The position numbers and the translations under genes were made by a program. 64,000 nt of DNA from NCBI GenBank assembly GCA_963978895.1, contig OZ022247.1:15818312-15882311 (forward strand). The letters are read 5' to 3'. Below, piece by piece: positions 30,312-42,136 of this stretch. Position 1 is the stretch's first letter. Each line of letters starts with the position of its first letter. The notes under the pieces were generated by a model. It did not search any database and was not told the DNA's origin. It was given only the letters and a program-made list of their open reading frames with translations. The DNA is from Erpobdella octoculata (Eukaryota; Annelida; Clitellata; Hirudinida; Erpobdellidae).

Positions 30312-32850
30312 GGGGGGAAAAATCAACATAAACGTCACGTGTCCAAAAATGAATATTAATTATGTCACCGTGTTAGTCTTTCGGCGATTAAAAAATAATA
30401 AACAACAAAGTGCTTCGATCGAACACTTGTGTTTTGTTCGGATGGCGAATGTGAAAATTAACAATCTCTGCAATACACAAAGTATAACATTAACATTAAC
30501 ATGGACTTACGCCACCTTAAATTAAATATTGTCCAACATTCATTAATTCATTCATTCATCTACATAAATCAATCATACAACATATAAAAGAAAAAACGAG
30601 TTTTGTAGCACAAACTCTGAATTAAAATACACTCGATGTGTGTCTGTGTGTATGTATACGAAAGATGCTCAAATAACGTTTTTTTTAATTGAATCACGTA
30701 ATGTCATCCAATATAAAGATATGCTGAAAGATTCAGCTTCCTAGCTAGTCAAAAAGCTGGTTAAATTTTACTTGCAAGATTTGCGTACAGAGAAAGCCAC
30801 ACACACACAAACAGAGATTGTAACCTAAATACATTTCTAAGTTCATTGTACATTTTAATTTCATACTTTAAGTTCATCCTTATAAGTTCATTATACATTC
30901 TAAGTTCATCCTTATAAGTTCATTATACATTCAAAGTTCATCATACATTTCTGATTTTATCATACAAATAATATACAGTTCATATTTAATCATAGAAATA
31001 ATATAACTTTCGAATTTAATCAAACAAATAATATGATGTTTTAATTGAATCATACAAATATACATTTTTTTTACTTCATCTTACAAATAAACATTTTTAA
31101 TTTCATCAATCAAATATACATTTTTAATTTAACTTCATCCTTACAAACATACATTTTTAATTTCATCAATCAAATATACATTTCTAATTTCATTATACAA
31201 ATATACATTTTTAATTTCATCATACAAATATACATTTCTAATTTATGATTTTGCCTTCTAAAAATATGTAAGCACTGTATTTGTGATCTGGCAATGCTGG
31301 ATGGAAACTTAAATGGCATCATTTGTGTTAGTTGTTCTACAAATTAGGAGGTGACTGAGTGGCTAAAAGTGTTTGAAGAGGTATCAAAAAGGACATTTTG
31401 TGTCCTATGTCCAAGATTTAAGCTGGCTGGTGACCATTACCATTGCCAAAATCTCTAGTGGTGCTACAGATATAATCAGTGTATTTATGTTAAGCATGTA
31501 TTTTTTGACAGCATTTACAACAAAACACATTTCAACTCCAGATTATATTACAAAATAGTTCAAAAAGAATGTGGGCTACTAAACAAAAATGTAAATATTG
31601 AACAATTAGCTGAGCAGATTGATACTTATAATAAAAGTTTACTTGCTAAAATTAAAAAAAAAATTGTCAACATTTTCTAAAATTGATAATGGTGTTATAG
31701 TGGCCATGTCTACACCATTAATAAAACAAGCGAAGCACTTAAAAACACTTTTTAAAAACTAGTCTTATTCCAATTATCCGACACTCACTATAAATCGAAA
31801 ATATTTAATTAAATTAAATCTAGCCATGGGAAAAATCTGAAAACATTCACAAAAATACTATCCTCTAAATTGAACATGGGTGCAAAATTTCAGAATGATT
31901 GGATAACGGGGAAGGGGTTCAAAATTGGGAAATTAATAATAGTTCGATCCACCTCACAAAGCAAGCTAAGATAAGACTAGTAAAAAGTCCATAAGCACAT
32001 CAAAGCTGTGAAATATTTTTTATTGAATTTAGTGAAAACATGGATTGTTACAATTATATGGTGTTTTTATTACTGACACACTCTGTCATTGGAGGTCTGT
32101 CACACGGAGTAATCTTTGCACCAAATGAGCCAACAAAAACTCTGATTGAGGCATTGCAACTGTATAACTCACCCCTTAATTCTTCCTGATACTATTGTGG
32201 AAAATGGAGTAATAAAAAAGATCATCATAATTAGTTGTTTTGTTTAAAGATGCCCTATGCAGAAACTGAAGAACATTACTTAGATACTTTATTTAATGAC
32301 TTTTTATTGGGTAAAGAAATAATTAAATATCTAAATATAATGCATCATATTTAGCAATTATTCAATGAAAAGATAAGTGACCAAGGGTCTCACAAAAATT
32401 GATAAAGACTACAGTTAAAATGTTAATTTAATTGGGAATTGAACATGTGAAATGGGAAAATCTGGAAGCCCTTGCAAGCATTAATCAGCTGTCATGAGAC
32501 TCATAATAAAGAATTCAACATAAATGTTTAACTTATACTATAAAAATAAAAGATATTGAGATGAGAGAATTGTATTGCATTGTAATAAATACAATACAAT
32601 GATTGACAGCAGGAAAATCCCAACTTGCTATTATTAGTATTATAACAGTTTTGCCTCAAAAATAAATTAATCTAAATTTTATATTGAAGATTCTAAAAAA
32701 AAATCTCCGCAGCGAAAAGTTGGACCGATTGAAAAACTGTGCCGTAAATTTGCGAAACAATTAATTTGAATTTGATCAAAAAGTGACTAGCACGTGACCT
32801 AATTAATATTCATTTTCAAACACGTGATCTTTATGTTAATTTTTCCCCCC
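30312..32850. mobile_element. DNA transposon-like element with terminal inverted repeats
   Basis: Inverted ends of about 75 bp start GGGGGGAAAAAT(C/T)AACAT and share TCACGTGT and AAAATGAATATTAATTA. The interior of about 2.5 kb has no intact ORF. At 30594-30835 lies a block shared with the hAT element at 49187-51077. TACATTTTTAATTTCATC-type short repeats occur at 30840-31240. The superfamily is not recognised; no clean target-site duplication is visible. Confidence 0.6.
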
Positions 32851-32869
32851 AGCAATTTTATAGAAAAAA

Positions 32870-33310
32870 GACCTCAATTGTGGGTTGAAAAAAAAATTTG
32901 ATTAAAAACTCCAAAAACTAAAAGTTTTTGCAATTTGGTACCGAGATTATATTTACAAAATAACAAAATACAATTTTTTTTTAATTTTTGAAGATTTGGT
33001 TTCCAGGACTTCAAATGTGGGGGGAAATAGGGTTTTATTTTTTTTAGAGAAACTAAGACTCTGAAATTAAAAATACTACAGATATAAAAATTAGTAACTA
33101 GATACTACTTAAAAGATAAAGTTACAAATGTTTTCCTTTTTTTATGTTCTGGCTTCCAGGTCTAAAAATGTAAAGCGGAGAAAAGGGTTATATATGCTTG
33201 AAAACTCAATAACTGAAAATGTAAAAAAGTTAAAATTAAATATTAAGGTTTTTTTTCAAATTATAAGATACGCGTTACATTATTTTTTCGAAAAATTAGT
33301 TTCCAAGCTT
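32870..33310. repeat. Continuation of the ~155-bp tandem repeat
   Basis: GACCTCAATTGTGGG, GGTTTCCAGGACTTCAAATG (about 33000) and a GGCTTCCAGG copy (about 33155), in the same orientation as 29480-30300. Confidence 0.65.
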
Positions 33311-33329
33311 TGAGATTTTGTACCGTTAA

Positions 33330-33760
33330 AATTGGTGGGGTCTAGGCCTCGACTTTCTTGCTTATGAAACGGGACAGTTCGAGCCTAAATAACAAGCCTG
33401 GCCTGAAATTTTCTGTCTATGAAATAAGCCGACTGGGTCTAAAAAATTCCGTGCAGGGTACTATGGATTAGAGTGCTGCATGGACCGGCCCAGGCCGTGA
33501 TTTTAGGCCGGATGGGCCAAACCTGAAGTCAAGGTAGGACAGGCCGAGGTTTTTCGCCAAGTATATATCAATTTTAGGCCTGTAAAAACGGACCAGGCTC
33601 AAATTAGATGGGCCGTGCCGGGCCTGAAATTTTAGCTTATGAAGCGGGCCGGGCCTAATTGTCGACGGACCGGACCGAGTCGGGCCGTAAAAAATCGCTC
33701 CGTGCAGTACGCTACTGTGGATGCGTATTCTCTTTTTCAAGCGAACGAAGCCGCGACGGG
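33330..33760. mobile_element. GGCC-rich DNA-transposon end fragments
   Basis: Repeated GGGCCGGGCCTGAAATTTT-like blocks (about 33360-33690) and AGTGCTGCATGGACCGGCCC resemble GC-rich termini of non-autonomous hAT elements. No transposase. Assignment is weak. Confidence 0.4.
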
Positions 33761-33801
33761 AATGCTAGTATATATGTATATATATATCATACAAATATGT
33801 T

Positions 33802-33802
<1 letters not shown>

Positions 33803-33850
<48 letters not shown>
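33803..33850. repeat. (TA)n microsatellite at the gypsy 5' edge
   Basis: About 45 bp of TA that runs into the 5' LTR. The first bases of the LTR appear eroded compared with the 3' LTR. Confidence 0.9.
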
Positions 33851-33851
<1 letters not shown>

Positions 33852-34062
33852 TTATATCCACGGTTTATATAATTTCCTATCACAGCTGATAAACCTCAGA
33901 AGACTTTATGAATTAAGTAGGACATAAAATATACAGTGAGTGTTTACATAACTTCAATCAACCAGTCTTAATTACAGTTACTAAGATACACGTTTTTAAT
34001 TAAGTGTGTATTTCTTCTAATAAATAAAGGACTATTTTCAAAGAACCTGAATATTATAACAA
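33851..34062 (+). repeat. 5' LTR (approximate)
   Basis: Starts near TTTATATCCACGG. The right limit is set by the primer-binding site at 34064. The first 120 bp match 38858-38974. It contains AATAAA near 34021. Confidence 0.55.
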
Positions 34063-34091
34063 CTAGTGTCAGAAGTGGGATACTTTTGGAA

Positions 34092-35819
34092 ATGGGTTTA
34101 ATTACTTTGGAAGAATTGAAGTGCTCAGATTTAAAAGGGCAGCTTCTTCTGAGGGGTTTATCTACTGTTGGCAAAAAGAACGAGCTAAAAGAAAGGCTGC
34201 AACAATTTCTCGAAGGTGAAGGAAAAGACCCTGATATTTTTGAGTTTGAAATCAAAACCCCAATGGAATTGATGACATTGATGAGAGAGGAAAGCATAGC
34301 AACACAAGAAGTGAACAAAGCAGCACAAGAAGAGAACAGAGCAGCGCAACGAAGAATTGAAGAGCTAATTATTGACGATCTGCTTCGTTTATCAGAAGTT
34401 GAAAACAGAGTCAGTAACCTAGAGAAGCTGGTGAAAGAGAACGTCGGAGAAATCGAAACAAGATTGAACAATATGGTCAAACAAGTACAGAATGGTTGCC
34501 AAGTCCAAGAAAGAATTCATTCCGTTGAACATTTCAAGACCCCGGCTTTTGATGGCACTGTGTCATGGTCCGTCTACAAAGCTCAATTTGAAATTGCTGC
34601 CAGGAAAAATAATTGGTTAACCAGCCAGCAGAAGGCGGAAAATCTGGTATTTTGTTTGAGGGGAGAAGCTGAGCTTATTGCAGATAGAGATGATTACGAT
34701 GAAATCGTGAAGGTTCTCGAGAGCAAATTCGGTAATCAACACGCGCCAGAAATTTTTCGAGCTCAACTCAGGAGTCGACGCCAGAAACCCGAAGAAAGCT
34801 TGCAACAGCTGGAAGCGGATATAGAACGACTTGCCAATCTGGGATATCCCTTGTGCTCTCGAAATGTCCTCAATACAATTATTGCGGATGGATTCATAGA
34901 GGCCTTGAAGAACTCCGAAACCCAAAAAGCTCTTAGGGTCGCCCGAGTAGCTGGTCCCAGTGAGGCTTTGGCATTTGCCTTGAATTACGAAACCTCTGAA
35001 GAATTATCTGATAGGTCTTATCGGGTAAGAAAGGTGGGAATCAAAGAAAATGACCTGGATGATCGAGTCCGAAAAATTATGGATGAAAGGCCTAGCTGGA
35101 AAAAGAATAACAACTCACCGCGTTGCTGGAATTGCGATGGGTTGGGACATCTACAGAGGGACTGTAGATTCCAGATGTTTGGACATGGGCAACAAAAGCA
35201 AGGGGACTCCAAAAAGCACGATGATGTCAGACAAGCAAGACCCATAGTGGCCCGTTCAAACAAACAAAATCCAGACTTTGTTACAATAAACGATATTTTA
35301 CCTTATAAAGTGGTACCAATTTCTATTTTGAAGAAAGGGGCAAGTATATTTGTGGAGGGCAGACTGGGAATAAAAAACTGTAAATTTATCCATGATACGG
35401 GAGCTTCTTGTTCAATTATAAGGCCTTGTTTGGCAAAAGGAGAAGTTTTGCAAAGTGGAAATAACATTCGTTTCAAGACTGCAACTGGGGAGCTTGTCCC
35501 AGTAGTTAATAAAATTCAAACTGAAATTAGGCTGGGAAATAAAACCTTTCAGCATCAGTTTTTAGTTGCCGACATAGAAGAAGAGTGTCTACTTGGGCTT
35601 GACTTTATGAAAGCACATGGTTTTGCATTGGACTTAAAAATGGAAACATTTAGACAGGGGGATTTGGAAATACCTGTTTATTATAAAAGCGAAATGATTA
35701 CGGTGAAACGAGTATTTGTAACAAAGAGCATCGTTGTACCTGCTCAGTCGGAATCTTTGGTTTGGGCAAAAATAGAAAGCGATAGAACTCAAGAGTTGCT
35801 GGGTTCATCGAGCCCCTGA
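34092..35819 (+). CDS. Gag-protease polyprotein of the gypsy element
   Basis: 575 residues from the ATG at 34092. Residues 5-40 form a SAP-like helix pair (LEELKCSDLKGQLLLRGLST, then GKKNELKERL). A coiled-coil region lies at about 60-135. The capsid-like region follows at about 150-310 (FDGTVSWSVYKAQFE; FGNQHAPEIFRAQLRSRRQK). A zinc knuckle CWNCDGLGHLQRDC lies at about 354-367. The aspartic protease has active-site DTGAS (about 437-441) and a LLGLDFM flap-end motif (about 514). Gag packages element RNA and the protease processes the polyprotein. The frame is lost near its end (a frameshift around 35805-35819 yields a premature stop); pol should follow in a fused or shifted frame. Confidence 0.8.
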   Translation: MGLITLEELKCSDLKGQLLLRGLSTVGKKNELKERLQQFLEGEGKDPDIFEFEIKTPMELMTLMREESIATQEVNKAAQEENRAAQRRIEELIIDDLLRLSEVENRVSNLEKLVKENVGEIETRLNNMVKQVQNGCQVQERIHSVEHFKTPAFDGTVSWSVYKAQFEIAARKNNWLTSQQKAENLVFCLRGEAELIADRDDYDEIVKVLESKFGNQHAPEIFRAQLRSRRQKPEESLQQLEADIERLANLGYPLCSRNVLNTIIADGFIEALKNSETQKALRVARVAGPSEALAFALNYETSEELSDRSYRVRKVGIKENDLDDRVRKIMDERPSWKKNNNSPRCWNCDGLGHLQRDCRFQMFGHGQQKQGDSKKHDDVRQARPIVARSNKQNPDFVTINDILPYKVVPISILKKGASIFVEGRLGIKNCKFIHDTGASCSIIRPCLAKGEVLQSGNNIRFKTATGELVPVVNKIQTEIRLGNKTFQHQFLVADIEEECLLGLDFMKAHGFALDLKMETFRQGDLEIPVYYKSEMITVKRVFVTKSIVVPAQSESLVWAKIESDRTQELLGSSSP

Positions 35820-37776
35820 ACGGAGTTGAAAAACATGGATTAATGATCGAAAAAACACTGGTACGAACGAAGTCAGGACTGCTTCGTGCCAGTCAGAGTT
35901 ATGAATGTGACAGAATGCGACAAGCGACTAACAAAAGGTTACGAAATTGCGGTATGCAGCCCAGTCAACCACATATTGGCATGTAACACGGTGATTAGTA
36001 GAAATGATAATAAAAAAGAATGAAGTACTCGCAAATTCAGGCACTGCTTGAAGCCGCTGAAATTTCACTGAAAGCAATGGACTATGACAAAGCGGAAAAG
36101 TTGATTGAAGAGTATTGTGATATAATAGCTATCGACGAAGAAGACAATGGGAAAACAAAGATCGTTGAACACCGAATTCGAACTGGTAATACAGAGCCCA
36201 TTCGTCAACTGCCACGAAGGCTTCCACTGGCAAAACGAGAGGAAGCTAGAAAGATGCTGGAAAAGATGAAAAAACAAGGATTTATTGAACCATCCAATAG
36301 TCCATAGAGTTCACCGGTAGTACTTGTTAAGAAGAAAGATAATTCGCTACGTTTTTGTGTCGACTACAGAATGTTAAACGAGGTCACACAAAAAGATAGT
36401 TACCCTCTGCCCATAATCGATGACACCATCGATACACTTGCAGGATCTCGAATGTTTTCTACTTTAGATCTTAAGAGCGGATATTGGCAGGTGGGAATAC
36501 ATCCCCAGAATTGCGAAAAAACTGCTTTTTCAATAGGTGAAGGATTGTGGCAATTTACAGTGATGCCATTTGGCTTGTGCAACGCACCCGCAACTTTCGA
36601 GCGACTTATGGAGTATGTGTTACAAGGATTAAATTGGAGAACGTGTCTGGTGTATTTGGACGACATTATTGTTGTTGGAAAGACGTTTGAAGAGCATCTA
36701 CACAATCTTGAAGAAGTTTTCCAAAGGATCCGGGATGCTGGTATGAAGCTAAATCCGGCAAAGTGTGCACTTTTCAAAAACAAGGTGAAATATATTGGGC
36801 ATATAGTTTCTGCCGAAGGGGTAGGAACCGATCCTGAGAAAATTGAAGCGGTTAACCATTGGCCTGTTCCGAGAAATTCTCAAGAATTAAGAAGCTTTCT
36901 TGGTTTGTTTACATATTATTGACGATTTGTAGCCAACTTTTCCAACATTGCAAAAGAATTATATAAGCTTACAGAAAAGAATGCACTGTTTGATTGGTCA
37001 GAGGCAAATCAACAGGCGGTCGAACAGTTAAAAACAGCTTTGAGTTTGACGCCAGTTCTGTCGTATCCAATCCCTGGAAAAGATTTTGTATTGGACACAG
37101 ATGCAAGTAATGAAGGAATAGGGACAGTGCTTAGTTAAATTGTTGACGGCAACGAAAAGGTTATAGCTTATTATAGCAGAACTTTGTCGAAACGGAGCGC
37201 AATTATTGCGTCACCAGACGTTGATTCTATTAAGCACTTTCACAAGTATTTATAAGGTCAAAGGTTTTTGTTGAGAACGAATCACGCTGCTTAGAAATGG
37301 CTTTTAAATTTTAAAAATCCAGACGAACAAGTGGCTAGGTGGATCGAACGTTTACAATCATACGAGTTTGAAATTCAACATCGGAAGGGTGAACAGCACA
37401 AAAATGCTGACGCACTGTCACGACGACCTTGCAATGATGAATGTAAGTATTGCATTCGCATGGAGGGGAAGGAAGTAAATAATCAGTGTTTTCAGGTACG
37501 GTTTCAAATTGACGACACTTGGTCAGATGAAGTGATTCGAGACGAACAATTAAAAGATGATGATATAGGGCCGATTTTGAGATGGATGGAAGAAGGGAAG
37601 AAACCTGACTGGCAAGAGATTTCTGAATTGAGTCCTGCTACTAAATCGTATTGGGAACAATGGGACTCTCTAAGGGTTGTAAACGGATCTCTAAAAAGAA
37701 TTTGGGAAAGCACTGATGGTTCCACCAATGTTTTGCAATTAATTATTCCAAAAGTAAAAGTGCCAGAAGTGCTCTA
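35820..37776 (+). pseudogene. RT-RNase H region of gypsy pol, mutated
   Basis: After two frameshifts (about 35810 and 35885) the RT reads [20 protein letters not shown], then [30 protein letters not shown] and the YLDDI catalytic box (36652-36666). RNase H (LDTDASNEGIGTVL) and its linker (ADALSRRP) follow. In-frame stops lie at about 36305 (W to stop), 36920, 37136, 37252, 37291 and 37776. Several are one-base changes at Trp or Gln codons. The enzyme would copy element RNA to DNA; this copy cannot. Confidence 0.85.
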
Positions 37777-38842
37777 ACAAATGCGCTCCGGAGTATCAGG
37801 GGGACATCTAGGGATGAATAATACGTTAGACAAGATCCGCCAAAAATTTTATTGGGTATACTGTAAAATGGATGTAGAGTAATGGTGTCAAAAATGTGAT
37901 GCCTGTGCCGCTAGTATAGGACCACACGCTAAAACAAAAGGCCATTTACAACAGAACAATGTAGGTTCCCCTTTTGAAAGAATTGCTATAGATTTAGCAG
38001 GTCCATTTCCAGTATCAAAATCTGGCAATAAATACATTCTTGTGGTCATAAATTATTTTACAAAATGGCCAGAGGTTTTTGCTATACCTAATCAAGAAGC
38101 AGTGACAGTTGCCAACGTTGTTGTTGATGGCTGGGTTAGTCGCTATGAAATACCAATGGAGCTCCATTCAGATCAGGACAGGAACTTTGATTCACAATTG
38201 TTTAGAGAAATGTGCCGTGTTTTAGGCATACATAAAACCCGCACAACTCCCTTTCATCCTCAGTCTGACGGTATGGTGGAACGATTTAATCGAACTATTC
38301 AACAGCACTTGTCTAAGATGGTCGGTGAAAACCAAGTTGATTGGGATAAACACATTCCGTTATTTTTGATGGCTTACAGAGGAGCGGTTCACAACACGAC
38401 GAAGGCTATCCCAAGTAAAATGTTATTTGGACGGGAGATACGACTTCCTTGCGATCTTATGTTTGGAAGTCCGGGAGACAAAGTAGAATCGGAAAGCGAG
38501 TATGCTCCACAATTGCGGGCTCGGTTAAATGAAATTCATTTCGTAGCCCGAAATAGGATCAAGTCAGCCAGCGACAGAATGAAAACTCGGTATGATCGCC
38601 AATCAAATATGAAAGAGTTTAAAGAAAATGATTTGGTGTGGTTCTACAATCCCCAACGCAAAATTGGGAAATCACCTAAACTTCAACAAGTCTGGGAAGG
38701 ACCATATAGAATTATTAAAAAGATCAATGATGTCATCTACCGGATTCAAAAGGGCCAACGTACTAAGATGAAAGTAATTCATGTTGACCGCGTTGCCAAA
38801 TATTATGGAGGCAATGAAACTGTTCGGGACGAACAGGATTAA
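37777..38842 (+). pseudogene. Integrase region of gypsy pol
   Basis: Zinc-binding HHCC start (GGHLG...CQKCDAC) with a stop near 37878. The catalytic core has D (AIDLAGPFP), D (HSDQDRNF) and E (GMVERFNR) in the D,D-35-E arrangement, then a GPY/F-type C-terminal module (WEGPYRIIKKINDVIYRI). No chromodomain is seen. The long intact piece is 38042-38842, ending at a TAA just before the polypurine tract. It inserts element DNA into the genome. Confidence 0.85.
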
Positions 38843-38853
38843 GAAGGTGGTAG

Positions 38854-38974
38854 TTTTATATCTACGATTTATATAATTTCCTATCACAGCTGATAAACCT
38901 CAGAAGACTTTATGAATTAAGTAGGACATAAAATATACAGTGAGTGTTTACATAACTTCAATCAACCAGTCTTA
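38854..38974 (+). repeat. 3' LTR (partial)
   Basis: Starts after the polypurine tract with TAGTTTTATATCTACG and matches the 5' LTR up to CAACCAGTCTTA. It then becomes unrelated AT-rich sequence. Confidence 0.6.
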
Positions 38975-39179
38975 TTATATTAATTGCTTATTTTAATTAT
39001 TATTTATTGAGAATAATTATTAAAGTAACTATTTTGTGATTCCAGCGGAGAACACAAACAGCTGTGAAATCGAGCTTGAAGGAATCAAACGCTTGTCGTT
39101 CGTAAATAACCTTCAACTCAACAGTAAGAAGTTGACTGAGATAAATTTTTTTTCAGAAATAACAGTCGAGTGAGGTTCT

Positions 39180-39740
39180 TGTACTTCCGGATATACCAAG
39201 AGTTAAAGTCATAAAAATTCTTGGTATCGTGGTAAAAGAAGACTTACCTTTGACGATCATATCAGTAAATAATAAACTCGAGCGCCCAGTCTCTCAAAAC
39301 GTGCCGGTTTCTGTCCATCAATCCATTCAACTATTGCTGGCATGTGTGTAAAAGCTGATCGAAACCTGTTCTTGTCTATAACATCCAACCCGGATCATGT
39401 CGTCTCTAAACTTCTGCCACCAATGGTAAATCATGGTCATAGTCTTCGCAAGAGGAAACATGATTTTGTACTCCCTTCAATGCAACATTACTCTGCTAGT
39501 TTTGTTTGTAACTATTATTAGAATGCTATGACTCTTACTAACCTAACTTCTTTCTACTCTATTAGCTGATTCAATAGCATTATTATATTGTTATTGTCTA
39601 AAATTAAATATTGCCAGTCATTATAATTATCGGAATATTGAACGTTCGTTATAGACTTTCTTTTAATTTCTTGTTTCTTTGCTTATGATTTCCTGCGTTC
39701 CGTCAGGTTTTTTTAAACACGAATAAATAAATAAATAAAT
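39180..39740 (+). pseudogene. 3' end of a LINE with (AATA)n tail
   Basis: Degenerate plus-strand coding: KILGIV-like start, later HGHSLRKRKHDFVLPSMQ, which fits the C-terminal end of CR1/Jockey-type RT proteins. Tail (AATA)n at about 39720-39741. Frames are broken. Confidence 0.45.
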
Positions 39741-40549
39741 AATTCCTTACTTAAATTGTTATTGAAAATATTTAAAGTAAGGAATTATTTAATAAATAAG
39801 CTTTTATAACAGCTTTGATGGTAACATATATAGGAATGTTGAGAGAGCAAAGAAGCAGCATTTGGGTGAGGATGTACTTTTGGGATCTATAAATTTAAAA
39901 ATTCCATCTCACGCATGTCCCATTCTTATCCATGGGAATATTATCATCCAACTTCCTAAAACTAGTAAATATTTATAAGCAATTTAAAACCCGCAATAAA
40001 GTCAGCTAATTAGTTTTGCAATGAAAAATATCAGTTCATAATTGCCAGCGATGCGAATAAAGAGTTTGTATAAATTATAGTCGAAACCTAGCTCATTTTA
40101 GTGAAGCTATTAACTTTCATTATTGAATATGTTATCAAAATCTAAATTATTAGTTGTTTTTTAGTTTATGGCAATTTATGGTTATTATTATCATACTCAA
40201 CCTAATTATCAACATGACAACAACAATCACGATTATGATCAGTGTGGTTAGTCTGACGATTCCGCCACTAAGACCTTCATAATCTTCGATTTCTTTTGTT
40301 TTATTTCATTTGCAATTTTCATGGATTAATTTTGAGGAAGACAACTTTTTGATAAACCAGGAACTTCACACATTTAAACAAGGAAGCAGTTTACAGTTTT
40401 AATTTGATGCAGCTGTCCTTTCAACTATTAAACATCGTTGTTCATAGTTTCAATAACCTATATACCGCTATTACCAAATAAAAATTTGAGGAATAGATCC
40501 AAAATTACCGACGATGATCATAGGTTTTATTTTAACTGAAGCTGATTCA
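39741..40549. other. Hairpin and otherwise featureless spacer
   Basis: Inverted repeat at 39741-39755 and 39771-39786 (AATTCCTTACTT / AAGTAAGGAATT). I see nothing coding up to 40549. Confidence 0.5.
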
Positions 40550-40557
40550 CTTGTGCA

Positions 40558-41150
40558 CACTGGTGCAGCCAGAATTTTTTCGGGAAGCCCGGGGAGCAAC
40601 TGATTAGTAAGGAGTTTTCTGAAAAATTTATGACCCACAAAAGTCAAAGCTTAACGACAGTTTCATAAATAATTAGTAATAACAACAGTAAATTACAATA
40701 TCAATAATGTGAAAGTCGCATTTGATGGTCATTTGGGCAATCCCATTCAGTCTTGTCTGGCTCATTGTGGTGCGTAGATAATATTTGAGTCTGCGCAAAG
40801 TTGAGAAGGATCTCTCGGCTGTCGCGGAAGAAAGGGGCAACGTGATGAAAAGTTTTAGCAGCGTCTTTATCTGCGGATAGATGGAATCCTCACAATGTTG
40901 CAGAACCTCAACTGCGGTATGTGGCCGTTCTGCCAATGAAACATTCAAACCATTTGGTTTTCCAGCGCGACTTTATATATAATTAGCCTGAACGCACAAA
41001 ATATTAAAGAAATAATAGAGAATATACATCGAGGGAAGAATGGAAAAGCAGCCAAAATACACGGACAACGCGCGTCACTTCAAAATCAACTTTAGCAAGT
41101 TTTTGTGGGAGGCCTGTGCCCTCCCCCCCCCCCCGCTGGCTGCGCCACTG
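40558..41150 (-). mobile_element. Short hAT element with target-site duplication
   Basis: Inverted ends CACTGGTGCAGCCAG (40558) and, on the minus strand, CAGTGGCGCAGCCAG (41150). Flanked by 8-bp direct repeats CTTGTGCA (40550-40557) and CTCGTGCA (41151-41158), one mismatch. 8-bp duplication and CAGTGG ends are hAT hallmarks. The interior of 593 bp keeps only the C-terminal end of the transposase. Confidence 0.8.
40673..40957 (-). pseudogene. hAT transposase C-terminal fragment
   Basis: Minus strand, about 90 residues: IYPQIKTLLKLFITLPLSSA then TAERSFSTLRRLKYYLRTTM. This is the hAT dimerisation domain with the A-ERSFS-LRR-K motif. The catalytic part is gone. Confidence 0.8.
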
Positions 41151-41269
41151 CTCGTGCAATATGTTAGCTGCTATAGGTAGCTGCATAAACCAGCCAAAGT
41201 TAGAGTTCAAATGCCATAATGCCTATGCACAGTGATAAAAGTAGTTATGTTATCATCCTGCCGTCGTGG

Positions 41270-41410
41270 GTTCAAATTAGAGGTGTGCGCTGGCCGGCCT
41301 GCGCCGCCGACATTTTCTTCGCACCACCGCCGCTAAAATTTCTAAATCGGCGGGCCGCCGCCGCCAAGATTTTCGCGGCACGCCGCGGACGGCTTTTTTT
41401 AAATTTATTT
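41270..41410. mobile_element. GC-rich transposon-end fragment
   Basis: CCGCCGC/GGCGGGCCGCC-rich 120 bp starting GAGGTGTGCGCTGGCCGGCC, similar in type to 24150-24277. No ORF. Confidence 0.4.
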
Positions 41411-41534
41411 TTTTTTGACTAATCATTGTTGCAAATAATCATAAATGCTTCAACATATATTTTTAAAAACAATGATCCGAGTTTTAGTGTTTTTTTAATT
41501 TGCTATTCTTGTATAGCATATTGTTGAAACAAAA

Positions 41535-41980
41535 CCAATTTTATCTTTATATATAATAAAAATGACCGTCTGTTTGTTTGTCCGTTTGTCCTATATGCAT
41601 TGCTACACAATACATCCGATCGTAATGAAATTTTCACACAACCTTGGGAGTCAATAGAGGAAGCGTTTTGTAAAAATTTGAGATTGGCCAAAAAATGAGC
41701 GAAAGTGGGAAAGCGAGCGGAAACAAAAACTGGAAAATGAACGCGAACGGAAAAGCAAGCCAAAACGGAAAAACGACCGGGAGCGTAAGAGGAAGCGGGA
41801 GAGGGAAAGCGACCGGTACGGAAAAGCAAGCGGGGCGACAAAGCGACCGGGAACGGGAAAGCGGCCGTGAACTGGAGAGCCGGGGGAACGGGAGAGAAAG
41901 CGGGGAAGGAAACGTGAGCAAGAAAAATAAACGATAGAAAAACCTCTAAAAACCCCGGGCAACGCCGCGTACCCAGATGG
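41535..41980 (+). mobile_element. Helitron-like (HINE-type) non-autonomous element
   Basis: Starts TATATATAATAAAAATGACC then GTCTGTTTGTTTGTCCG, and ends AAAACCCCGGGCAACGCCGC then GTACCCAGATGG. Its middle is a purine-rich degenerate minisatellite (GGGAAAGCGACCGG-type) that differs in length between copies. Similar start and end sequences are known from invertebrate Helentron-type elements. No Rep/helicase. Confidence 0.5.
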
Positions 41981-42136
41981 TATATATAATTAATTAAAAA
42001 TCAGCAACTGATTAAAAAGTGTCTCAGTCGTTTAAGTCTTTTTGATAAAATGAGATTGAAGGGGTCCTGACAGATTTAGTAACAGACAGCCGTATCGTGA
42101 AGTCTATGAAGCACAACATTCGCATGGCTCTAAATC

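Larger units (their letters stand above)
33851..38974 (+). mobile_element. Ty3/gypsy retrotransposon, nearly complete but inactivated
   Basis: Order: 5' LTR, primer-binding site (34064-34080, TAGTGTCAGAAGTGGGA), gag-protease ORF, RT-RNase H, integrase, polypurine tract (AAGAAGGTGG, about 38844-38853), 3' LTR. Protein domains are all recognisable in the usual gypsy order. LTRs match over about 115 bp (33858-33971 and 38866-38974). Beyond that, the 3' LTR diverges from the sequence that precedes the primer-binding site, so it seems truncated. At least six nonsense codons and two frameshifts disable pol. Confidence 0.85.
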
